The translations under genes and the position numbers were made by a program. Positions 15,445 through 22,614 of a stretch of DNA of 34,521 nucleotides are shown piece after piece. Under the pieces are notes generated by a model. The model saw nothing but the letters and a program-made list of their open reading frames with translations. It was not told the DNA's origin and ran no database searches. Source of the stretch: an uncultured Prevotellaceae bacterium (GTDB taxonomy: Bacteria; Bacteroidota; Bacteroidia; Bacteroidales; Bacteroidaceae); the NCBI GenBank assembly GCA_902763615.1, contig CACWSX010000029.1, forward strand, positions 1-34,521, read 5' to 3'. Position 1 is the first letter of the stretch. Each line of letters starts with the position of its first letter.

Positions 15445-16449
15445 TCATTTTCTCAAAATGACGTAAATGATGACCGGCGCACCCATAATCGGAGTGACGG
15501 CATTCAGCGGTATGACACCATTCTCACCCGGCAGGAAACACACGAGGTTACAGACGAGGGCAATCATCGCGCCACAGAGAATCGTTGCCGGCAGTAGCAC
15601 CCTGTGATTGTCAGTACCGAGCAACAGTCGGGTGATATGAGGCACCGCCAGACCGATAAAGGCTACAGGGCCGCAGAAAGCCGTGGTGATAGCCGTGAGG
15701 ATACCCGTCACAATCAGCAACCAGTTGCGGGTACGGAGAATATTAATGCCCAGATTCTCAGCATACTGATCACCCAGCAACAGGGCATTCAGCGGTTTGA
15801 TGAGCAGCAGTGCACCAAGCAGTCCGGCGATGGTCACGGTGGCAAACACAGGCATCGTCTGCATCGACACCCCGCCAAACGAGCCCATGCCCCAGACCAT
15901 ATACGACTTCACCCCCTCGTCGGTAGCAAAGAAATTGAGCAGTGAGATGGCAGAGTTGCTGATATAGCCAATCATAATGCCGATAATGAGGAGCATCACA
16001 TTGTTGCGTACAATCGTCGAGAAAAAGAAGATCAGCGCCATCACCGCCATGGCCCCCACAAAAGCAGCTGCCAGGATAGCCATAAAACCAGAGAGGCTCA
16101 CCGAACCTGCCGAGATACTACCGCCAAGGAGCAGCATCACCAGAGCCACACCCAGTCCTGCGCCGCTATTGATACCGAAGATGCTCGGTCCTGCCAGCGG
16201 GTTGCGGAAGGCTGTCTGCAACATCAGTCCGCTCACAGCCAGAGCCCCGCCGCAGAGCACAGCGGTAATGGCCTGAGGCAGGCGTGATTCCAGGATGATA
16301 AAGCGCCAAGAAGGCTTAGTACTATCATCGCCCAACAGGATACTAACCACATCGCTCACAGGTATCTTCACTGAACCCATCACCAGATTCAGTGCAAAGA
16401 GCGCCACAATCGCCAACACCAGCAATATGATATGTCCCTTTATCTTCAC
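15445..16449 (-). CDS. FecCD/BtuC-type ABC permease
   Basis: 334 residues with about ten membrane segments, the usual size. Conserved blocks are visible: WRFIILESRLPQAITAVLCG (about 48-67) with SGLMLQTAFRNPLAGPSIFG following (73-92), and near the C-terminus GPVAFIGLAVPHITRLLLG, the loop that contacts the ATPase. It imports a metal chelate, heme or corrinoid across the inner membrane. The start is GTG at 16449, 20 bp after the HAD gene, so it seems to be the last gene of the fur-HAD-permease transcript. It faces the CobD-like gene tail to tail (9 bp apart). No substrate-binding lipoprotein was found. Confidence 0.9.
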   Translation of the reverse strand: MKIKGHIILLVLAIVALFALNLVMGSVKIPVSDVVSILLGDDSTKPSWRFIILESRLPQAITAVLCGGALAVSGLMLQTAFRNPLAGPSIFGINSGAGLGVALVMLLLGGSISAGSVSLSGFMAILAAAFVGAMAVMALIFFFSTIVRNNVMLLIIGIMIGYISNSAISLLNFFATDEGVKSYMVWGMGSFGGVSMQTMPVFATVTIAGLLGALLLIKPLNALLLGDQYAENLGINILRTRNWLLIVTGILTAITTAFCGPVAFIGLAVPHITRLLLGTDNHRVLLPATILCGAMIALVCNLVCFLPGENGVIPLNAVTPIMGAPVIIYVILRK

Positions 16450-16469
16450 TTTATCACCCTTTGACTTCT

Positions 16470-17168
16470 TTAAATATACTCCAATATCTCGCTAAAATGC
16501 TCAATCTTCACCATCTGTTCATGGTCAAAATCCTCCACATGCTCCAGTTGCCAGGTGACGTGGAAGGGTATGTAGATTGCTGAGGCACCTATAGCCAAAG
16601 CAGGAGCAATATCACTTTTCAAAGAGTTTCCCACCATTAACAATTCTGACGGATGAATCTGTTGGTGCTCACAGAGGGCAAGAAACTCTGTCTGTGACTT
16701 GTCAGAAGTAATTTCCACATCGTCGAAATACTTCAGCAAACCTGACCGTTTAAGTTTGTTCTCTTGGTCCTGAAGTTCTCCCTTGGTAAACACAACCATT
16801 TTACATCTTCCATCTTCCATCTTCCTTCTTACTTCTCTCAGTGTTTCTTCCACTTCGGGCAAAGGAGTAGCAGGCAAATGAAGCAGTTGCTTACAATCCT
16901 TCAGTAAATCGGCAAGTGTGGTGGCGCTCAGATCATTGCCTGCCACTCTCATGGCAGTCTCAAGAATGCTAATGGTGAAAGCTTTGCAGCCATAGCCGAG
17001 ATCTGCCATATTGCCTGACTCCGTGTTAAAAAGTTCCTGTTTGGGATTCTCGCAATAAGGCGCAATCAGACTGTAGAGGTGTTCCTCTACTCTTTCGAAA
17101 TGCGACTGGCAGTCCCACAGTGTGTCATCCGCATCAAACGCGATCACTTTGATTGGCAGTTTCCGCAT
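16470..17168 (-). CDS. HAD superfamily hydrolase (phosphatase-like)
   Basis: 232 residues. Motif I is VIAFDADDTLWDCQ (Asp12 nucleophile, Asp14), motif II VVFTKG near 125-130, and motif III/IV LMVGNSLKSDIAPA near 177-190. A helical cap lies between residues ~20 and 105. It probably dephosphorylates a small metabolite. It starts 25 nt inside the fur-like gene, so translation is coupled. Residues ~111-122 (REVRRKMEDGRC) come from a five-unit 7-bp array (16804-16838) and form an unusually charged turn just before motif II. The substrate is unknown. Confidence 0.85.
   Translation of the reverse strand: MRKLPIKVIAFDADDTLWDCQSHFERVEEHLYSLIAPYCENPKQELFNTESGNMADLGYGCKAFTISILETAMRVAGNDLSATTLADLLKDCKQLLHLPATPLPEVEETLREVRRKMEDGRCKMVVFTKGELQDQENKLKRSGLLKYFDDVEITSDKSQTEFLALCEHQQIHPSELLMVGNSLKSDIAPALAIGASAIYIPFHVTWQLEHVEDFDHEQMVKIEHFSEILEYI
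16804..16838 (-). repeat. Five-unit heptad array inside the HAD gene
   Basis: On the plus strand CATCTTC three times, then CTTCTTA and CTTCTCT, each 7 bp and in perfect register. On the coding strand it is purine-rich (GAAGATG units). Confidence 0.75.
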
Positions 17169-17563
17169 ATTCCTTTTATCATCAAATTAGCAGATTTCTT
17201 CTCGAAGCCTTTGGGAAGAATTACTTCAGGTATCTCTGTATAGTCGAGGCAATATGTCTGCTGACACTTCTCACAGAAGAAATGCGGATGGATATCCTCA
17301 TCATGCTCGTGATCGTGGCTATGACAGAGTTCATAGCGCACACCCTCGCTGCCCCCTTCGATGACGTGCACTAGATGGTGCTCACGGAAGAGCGTCAGCG
17401 CCCGAAAGATGTTCGACTTGTCGATAGTCAAAATCCTAGTCTCCAGCTCTGCAAGCGTCACAGGTCGTAAGCTTTTAGCCAGTTCCCGCACCACGACGAT
17501 ACGGTTTGCAGTCGGCTTGATGCCATGTTCCTCCAACAATTGTGTACAGTTTGCTTCGTTCAT
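17144..17563 (-). CDS. Fur family metal-dependent repressor
   Basis: 139 residues. The winged helix covers the first ~75 residues (GIKPTANRIVVVRELAKS, then DKSNIFRALTLFREHHLVH). The hinge and metal part contains a His/Asp-rich run (HSHDHEHDED near 81-90), then CEKC (97-100) and CGNC (133-136), the structural zinc site. Which metal it senses (Fe, Zn or Mn/peroxide) cannot be fixed; the CxxC pairs occur in all. Being first in a transcript with an ABC permease suggests it controls metal or chelate import. The -7 box ends 5 nt before the ATG. Confidence 0.9.
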   Translation of the reverse strand: MNEANCTQLLEEHGIKPTANRIVVVRELAKSLRPVTLAELETRILTIDKSNIFRALTLFREHHLVHVIEGGSEGVRYELCHSHDHEHDEDIHPHFFCEKCQQTYCLDYTEIPEVILPKGFEKKSANLMIKGICGNCQSK

Positions 17564-17568
17564 GGGTG

Positions 17569-17576
17569 CAAAGATA
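17569..17576 (-). promoter_or_regulatory. -7 box of the fur-HAD-permease operon
   Basis: Reverse-strand TATCTTTG followed by CACCC and the ATG at 17563, again implying a leaderless message. The nearest TTG upstream has a 22-nt spacer, longer than usual. Confidence 0.5.
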
Positions 17577-17607
17577 CTAAATAATTGTGATAATCATGCA
17601 AAAAAGT

Positions 17608-17638
17608 TTGGAGATTCGCAGGAAAAGTCATATCTTTG
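17608..17638 (+). promoter_or_regulatory. Promoter of the DUF2779 gene (TTG-N20-TATCTTTG)
   Basis: TTG at 17608-17610, 20-nt spacer, TATCTTTG at 17631-17638. The gene starts 29 nt later, with an AAGGAG ribosome-binding site at 17660-17665. It is the only clear promoter for the three-gene group ending at 20958. Confidence 0.65.
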
Positions 17639-17667
17639 CAGAACCAACAAACGATGAATAAGGAGAT

Positions 17668-19203
17668 ATGAAAGGATTATCAAAATCGCGTTATACCTTG
17701 TTCTGCCAGTGTCCAAAGGCACTCTGGCTGAGGACGAACAAGCCCGATGAGGCTGTAGTGGACGGCAGTACTGAGGCTCGTTTTGAGGCCGGAAACGAAA
17801 TTGGTGACTTGGCAATGGGTCTTTTCGGCCCGTTCGAGGAAGTCACAATAAAGCGAACTGACGGTAGCCTCGACCTGACTGCGATGGTGGAGAAGACGCG
17901 TACCTCCATGGCTGATGGCACTGAGACCATCTGCGAGGCCTCGTTTACTTTCGACAACAATTATTGTGCTGTCGATATCCTTCGTAAGACCAAGGACGGC
18001 TGGGCCATCTACGAAGTGAAGAGCTCTAGTTTTCCTGAGTTCGACGGACAAGAGGCCAAGCTCGATAAGTATGCACCAGACATTGCCTACCAGAAATGGT
18101 TGTTGACGCAATGTGGTGTTAACATTACTGCCACCTATCTCGTCTGTCTCAACAGCGATTATGTGCGTCAGGGTGAACTTGACATTCAGAAGTTGTTTGC
18201 TGTGATAGACATGCGTGAGTTGGTAGAGAACGAGTTGGCCAAGGTGCCTGCACGCGTTCCAATGGCCAAAAAGCTGTTAGCTACAAAGGACGAGCCTGAC
18301 ACCGACCTCTCTGAGCATTGCATGAAGCCCTACCCTTGTGGTTTCCTGCCCTATTGTCGTCGCTATCATGGCGTGCCTGAGGACCAGCCCACGGTCTTCG
18401 ACCTTTATAGGATGCCCTTCTCCAAGAAGTTGGAGCATTACCACGCTGGTCGTATCTTATTTAATAATGTGCGCGAAGAGAAGCTCAGCGACAAACAACA
18501 AATGCAGGTGGAGTGTACCTTGGGCCAGACATCCCACATCGATCGTGAGGGCATCAGCCAGTTCCTCGATACGCTGACTTATCCGCTCTACTTCCTCGAC
18601 TTCGAGACCATGCAACAGGCTGTGCCTCAATATGATGGTGCACGTCCCTACCAGCAGATCACTTTCCAATATTCTCTCCACATCAAGGAGAGCGAGACGG
18701 CTCCCTATGAGCATCGAGAGTTCCTGGCACCGAGTGATGGCAGCGATCCTCGTCGTCATTTGGCTGAGCAACTCTGCAAGGATATTCCGATGAATGTCTG
18801 CATGCTGGCTTACAATAAAAGTTTCGAGTGCAGTCGCATCAAGGAGTTGGCAGCGCTCTATCCCGACCTCGCCGTCCACCTGATGAACATCCGCGATCAT
18901 ATCGAGGATTTGCTGGTACCTTTCCAGAACGGCTTCTATTATGTGCCAGCCATGCACGGCTCGTTCAGCATCAAGAGTGTGCTGCCAGCCCTCTTCCCTG
19001 ATGAGCCGAGCCTCAACTACCACAACCTCGACGAGCGTTGTCAGAATGGAGGTAACGCCATGACCCTCTTCCCTCTCATCGAGCACATGCCTCCAGAGGA
19101 AGCTGCCGCCAGTCGCGAAGCTCTCCTCCGCTATTGTGAACTCGACACTTGGGCAATGGTCAAAGTCTGGGAGAAATTATTAGTGGTGAATAATCAGAAA
19201 TAA
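17668..19203 (+). CDS. DUF2779 protein: Cas4-like nuclease plus DEDD-exonuclease-like domain
   Basis: 511 residues in two parts. Residues 1-235 look like a Cas4/RecB-type PD-(D/E)xK nuclease: RYTLFCQCPKALWL with Cys13/15, AVDIL with Asp103, YEVKSS with Glu116/Lys118, and a cysteine group C218, C224, C230 that could hold an iron-sulfur cluster. Residues 300-505 look like a DnaQ-type 3'-5' exonuclease: FLDFETM (Asp311, Glu313), LAYNKSFECSRI near 380-391, and RYCELDTW (Asp493). All expected acidic residues are present, so both sites may be active. The biological role of DUF2779 is not established. It leads the accessory region. Confidence 0.83.
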   Translation: MKGLSKSRYTLFCQCPKALWLRTNKPDEAVVDGSTEARFEAGNEIGDLAMGLFGPFEEVTIKRTDGSLDLTAMVEKTRTSMADGTETICEASFTFDNNYCAVDILRKTKDGWAIYEVKSSSFPEFDGQEAKLDKYAPDIAYQKWLLTQCGVNITATYLVCLNSDYVRQGELDIQKLFAVIDMRELVENELAKVPARVPMAKKLLATKDEPDTDLSEHCMKPYPCGFLPYCRRYHGVPEDQPTVFDLYRMPFSKKLEHYHAGRILFNNVREEKLSDKQQMQVECTLGQTSHIDREGISQFLDTLTYPLYFLDFETMQQAVPQYDGARPYQQITFQYSLHIKESETAPYEHREFLAPSDGSDPRRHLAEQLCKDIPMNVCMLAYNKSFECSRIKELAALYPDLAVHLMNIRDHIEDLLVPFQNGFYYVPAMHGSFSIKSVLPALFPDEPSLNYHNLDERCQNGGNAMTLFPLIEHMPPEEAAASREALLRYCELDTWAMVKVWEKLLVVNNQK

Positions 19204-19233
19204 CAATTATTGTGAAACCAACAAATAGACATT

Positions 19234-20292
19234 ATGGCAAAGAAAAATGGACAAAGTAATAATGTAAAACTTGAAATTATTGATGGTTTTGATGGCTTTC
19301 TCGAACTTTTTAAATCAGAAGAAGAAGCTATCGAGTTCATCGTTAAACATACTTATTTTTTTCATCCAGATGTAGTAAATAAACAATTTGAAAGTTTTAT
19401 AAATATGCCTCCGAAGTATGTCAGGAAATCTTCTGGGACAGATTATTATAAGGATGGAAAAAAGATTGAGATAATAACATCAAAAAATCTATATAATTCA
19501 AGTCCGGTTTTTGTTAAAGGAAAAGGAGAAGTTATTGTTGATAGAGATGGAAACAAAAACGTTCGAGATGAAATAAAAAATCGTACACATCATATTGTAA
19601 GTGAAGGAAGAAGTCGCAACACAATGAAGAATTTCATGATAACACATATATGGGGGAAGACTGATGACCCTTATTTTTTTTCTTCCATGTGGAACTTTTG
19701 TATTACGCCATTATATGCTGCAGCACTAACAGATAAAGATGATTCTGATTGTTTCTGTAGGCAACTAAAGAATCTGCTTAAGGCAATTGCTATGGAGATT
19801 TATAATCTAAGTGAGAAAATGAATGCGAATGCTTTCAAGTCTGTTAAGGTTTCAATAGATAATAAACTCAACACGGATAAGGATCCTAGTAAGTGGGCAA
19901 AAAAACTAATAAGAAATAATGAAATCAATGTAATTAATGAAAATGGGTCTATATCAAAAATAAAACAGACAAATAATGATCAACCTAAAAGAGTGAGCAC
20001 CATAGTTAATGGGGAATTTAGAAATATATTGGGCCGTTTAGAGGATGATGATTTAATAAAAAAATTGCAAGATATAGAATATTGCAAAAGAAATTTCAGT
20101 TTGTCATATTGCATTCTAATTCCAAAAGAAAAGAAGGAAAAACGTCCTAAATATTATTACAAAGACATTATTATAATAAAAGATATCAAATACTATTTAT
20201 GCCAAGAATGGAAACCTTATCATAAAAAAAAGTTGAATGCATGGATTAGTAATCAAAAGGAGACAAGCAAACTACGAATCGAAGCACTTTGA
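19234..20292 (+). CDS. AT-rich orphan protein, function unknown
   Basis: 352 residues, Lys/Asn/Ile-rich, in DNA far more AT-rich than all neighbours, which points to recent horizontal transfer. No membrane segment or signal peptide is seen. A segment near residues 120-165 reads RTHHIVSEGRS, then MITHIWGKTDDPYFFSSMWN and ALTDKD. The His, Trp-Asn and Asp-Lys spacing recalls degenerate HNH-type nuclease cores, but the cysteines and second His are absent, so this is only a hint. It follows the DUF2779 gene by 30 bp without a promoter of its own, so the two may be co-transcribed. Confidence 0.8.
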   Translation: MAKKNGQSNNVKLEIIDGFDGFLELFKSEEEAIEFIVKHTYFFHPDVVNKQFESFINMPPKYVRKSSGTDYYKDGKKIEIITSKNLYNSSPVFVKGKGEVIVDRDGNKNVRDEIKNRTHHIVSEGRSRNTMKNFMITHIWGKTDDPYFFSSMWNFCITPLYAAALTDKDDSDCFCRQLKNLLKAIAMEIYNLSEKMNANAFKSVKVSIDNKLNTDKDPSKWAKKLIRNNEINVINENGSISKIKQTNNDQPKRVSTIVNGEFRNILGRLEDDDLIKKLQDIEYCKRNFSLSYCILIPKEKKEKRPKYYYKDIIIIKDIKYYLCQEWKPYHKKKLNAWISNQKETSKLRIEAL

Positions 20293-20304
20293 TAAAAATT
20301 CGGT

Positions 20305-20958
20305 ATGAAAAAGACCGTATATGAGCTACAGCAGATTTCCGTTTGGGGGCAGAGGTACCCCAAACGGAAAATGCATTTGAACAGAATCGGACTGTTTGAT
20401 TCTCTGAAGAATGCAGAGGAGAGTATGCGGCTCTATATACAGGCTGAAAAGGAACACTATAAGAGCTGGGGACGCAATGATTATAAGAAGGAGTGCTTAG
20501 GCTACCTGATAAGCAGTCTGCAGGTTTTGCATCGAGAACTGCAAGATTTCAGCCATCATCCAAAGTGGTGGTCATACAATGCTGATGGCGAGGCGAACGA
20601 CCATTCTTTAGCTACGGAAAGCGGAGAATTCTATGGGCACCCTGCAGAGGAGGTTCGTTTTCAGGTGGGCGACATCGTTGAGGTGTTAGGCTATAACTGT
20701 ATCGAACTGGCGATTGTCGGGATGCTTCCTCCAACGTCTGAACGTTATGAAGAACTGAAGCAGAAATGGCTTGAAAAGCACAATGATTGTCCGTCGTTGA
20801 TGGACGATAGTGATGACTGCTATCTGGTCTATACTATCGGCGAAGGAGATACTCATCAGCATATTGAGTGCTACAAGGTGTTTCCTCCCTCCAAACCTGT
20901 GCCTCCAACGATAGCGCGGAAATTACGCGATACGATTAATAAGCAAGTACAAAGTTGA
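20305..20958 (+). CDS. Protein of unknown function
   Basis: 217 residues, soluble, no signal peptide. The N-terminal half is helical and charged with many aromatic residues (YPKRKMHLNRIGLFDS, HHPKWWSYN). Near residues 115-135 a beta-rich stretch (VRFQVGDIVEVLGYNCIELA) could be a small SH3-like barrel, followed by an acidic loop (DDSDDC). Base composition is that of the core genome, unlike the gene 12 bp upstream. Its end overlaps by 23 bp the end of the gene on the opposite strand. I do not recognise the family. Confidence 0.75.
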   Translation: MKKTVYELQQISVWGQRYPKRKMHLNRIGLFDSLKNAEESMRLYIQAEKEHYKSWGRNDYKKECLGYLISSLQVLHRELQDFSHHPKWWSYNADGEANDHSLATESGEFYGHPAEEVRFQVGDIVEVLGYNCIELAIVGMLPPTSERYEELKQKWLEKHNDCPSLMDDSDDCYLVYTIGEGDTHQHIECYKVFPPSKPVPPTIARKLRDTINKQVQS

Positions 20959-21439
20959 TAAAAGCATCTGGTGTCAACTCGCCCTTATAGGGACAGAGAA
21001 CAGTACGTCCAATGTCATCGCATTTGCTGAAAAATAATTCATGATCATCTGCACCTCTGTCTAGTGTATAGTAGGTCTTAGAGCCTCCAGCGCGACGAAT
21101 CATCATTCCGTAATAAGCCATCTTACTTCTCTCTGGCTGTGGGAACTGGTAAAATACCCACTTCACGTTGTCATCTTCGTAACTCTTGACATCTAATGCC
21201 TGCTTATCTGTGTCTGATAACAAGTAAGCACGATCTTTTAATAGTTCAATGCTATCAATCCAAGGATCTTTGTCTGGCCGACGGGAACACATCACAAAAC
21301 AATGTTGCGGAATTATCTTATATTCCAGCGCTGCCAAATTAATCAACTGATGTTCTTTCTCCTCTTGAATGAAAACCTCCTCAATATGAGAAACTTTGTT
21401 TAGCCCGAAGAAAGACCTTATTATCTTAATGATGTTCAT
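20936..21439 (-). CDS. Protein of unknown function
   Basis: 167 residues from ATG 21439 (MNIIKIIRSFFG). The first 12 residues could form a short amphipathic or membrane-touching helix. The rest is a soluble mixed alpha/beta sequence with FVMCSRRPDKDPWIDSIELL and an aromatic stretch WVFYQFPQPERSKMAYYGMM near the middle. It has its own -7 box and shares a 23-bp tail overlap with the plus-strand gene, a layout in which the two could dampen each other. No known domain seen. Confidence 0.72.
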   Translation of the reverse strand: MNIIKIIRSFFGLNKVSHIEEVFIQEEKEHQLINLAALEYKIIPQHCFVMCSRRPDKDPWIDSIELLKDRAYLLSDTDKQALDVKSYEDDNVKWVFYQFPQPERSKMAYYGMMIRRAGGSKTYYTLDRGADDHELFFSKCDDIGRTVLCPYKGELTPDAFINFVLAY

Positions 21440-21459
21440 ACACAAGACTTTTTATTTTG

Positions 21460-21467
21460 CAAATGTA
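21460..21467 (-). promoter_or_regulatory. -7 box of the minus-strand orphan
   Basis: Reverse-strand TACATTTG, 20 nt before the ATG at 21439. No TTG at the usual distance. Confidence 0.45.
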
Positions 21468-21576
21468 GTGATTATCTTGTTATTCTCCTCTCATAATAGA
21501 ATAATTAACCTATTTTAAACAAAAAGCATCAGTTTAAAAACAGGTATTACAAATCTATACCCAAGACGAAACAAAA

Positions 21577-21607
21577 TTGGTTTATTCCCAAATTAATTCT
21601 ACTTTTG
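21577..21607 (+). promoter_or_regulatory. Promoter of the AAA+ operon (TTG-N20-TACTTTTG)
   Basis: TTG at 21577-21579, a 20-nt spacer and TACTTTTG at 21600-21607. The first ATPase starts 39 nt later. No further promoter is seen before the second ATPase or the small gene at 24367. Confidence 0.65.
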
Positions 21608-21646
21608 CCTCCGAATTTAAGTTGAACCCCAAAACAAAAGAAGATT

Positions 21647-22570
21647 ATGGAAGAAAAAAGAAAACCTACAGAGAAGAAACAGGTAGTAACAAACATCTCA
21701 TCAACAGTCATGCATGATGACGATCCGTTTGATGTTGACAACAACAAGTTTACTTGCGTTGTGAAAAGAGCAAAAGATGGTGCTGGCGGCTTTAAAGATG
21801 TCGCTGGTATGAGTGAACTGAAGACTAAACTTGACCATGAAGTGCTTTTCCCACTCACAGATGAGATATTCAAGACAAAGTATAATGGTCATGCCCTCAA
21901 CGGCATACTGTTGTACGGTCCTCCGGGCTGTGGTAAGACATTCCTTGCAGAGAAATTTGCCGAAGAGTCTCGAATGAACTATATGCTCGTGAAAAGTTCT
22001 GACCTTGCCTCTACCTTTATTCATGGTACGCAAGAAAAGATTCGAAAGATGTTTGACCTGGCAGAAAGCCTGGCTCCATGTATTCTGTGCATCGACGAAT
22101 TAGATGCCATCGCTGGCAAACGCTCATCGATGGTTCAAGAGACGTATGCTATGGAGGTCAATGAAATGCTTTCCCAGCTCAATAACTGTTCTGAGCGTGG
22201 CATCTTTGTGATCGGATCCACCAACCGGCCTGAACACATCGACCCGGCCTTGCTGCGAAGGGGCCGTTTTGATGAGGCTATTTATGTGCCTATGCCAGAT
22301 GTTGAGATGCGTGAGGCCGTACTGCGTCTGCGACTGAAGAATGTCTACCGGAAACGTATCAATTATTCCGAGATTGCTGATATGACAGAAGGCTATATTG
22401 TATCCGACTTAGAGGCAATAGTCAATAAGGCATCTCTAATTGCTGCACGACTGCGTGTTCCTGTCAATCAGCAACAGCTGGTATTTGCCGCCCAGATCAT
22501 TCGTCCATCAGTATCATCTTCACAACTGAGGGAATATGAGGCAGCACGCAAACGTATGATGGCAGCATAA
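21647..22570 (+). CDS. AAA+ ATPase of the classical (FtsH/Cdc48-like) clade
   Basis: 307 residues, a single AAA module with a ~45-residue polar N-terminus. Walker A GPPGCGKT is at 91-98, Walker B ILCIDELDA at 146-154, sensor 1 STNRPEHID at 191-199, and arginine fingers in ALLRRGRFD at 201-209. The C-terminal lid follows (EGYIVSDLEAIVNKAS), so it should hydrolyse ATP as a ring. There is no peptidase or membrane anchor; the partner is likely the second ATPase gene 44 bp downstream. The pore-loop position (STFIHGTQEK) lacks the usual aromatic-Val-Gly. Substrate unknown. Confidence 0.9.
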   Translation: MEEKRKPTEKKQVVTNISSTVMHDDDPFDVDNNKFTCVVKRAKDGAGGFKDVAGMSELKTKLDHEVLFPLTDEIFKTKYNGHALNGILLYGPPGCGKTFLAEKFAEESRMNYMLVKSSDLASTFIHGTQEKIRKMFDLAESLAPCILCIDELDAIAGKRSSMVQETYAMEVNEMLSQLNNCSERGIFVIGSTNRPEHIDPALLRRGRFDEAIYVPMPDVEMREAVLRLRLKNVYRKRINYSEIADMTEGYIVSDLEAIVNKASLIAARLRVPVNQQQLVFAAQIIRPSVSSSQLREYEAARKRMMAA

Positions 22571-22614
22571 TGTGAAACGAAAAGACATGTATAATTAATA
22601 AAGGTGAAACGAAT

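Noticed and set aside
17668-18360. Stand-alone Cas4 of a CRISPR adaptation module
   Set aside because: The Cas4-like part is fused to an exonuclease-like domain (DUF2779), and there is no cas1, cas2 or repeat array in the window.
19234-20292. Insertion sequence or transposase gene
   Set aside because: No terminal inverted repeats, target duplications or DDE-like motif were seen; only the base composition is foreign.
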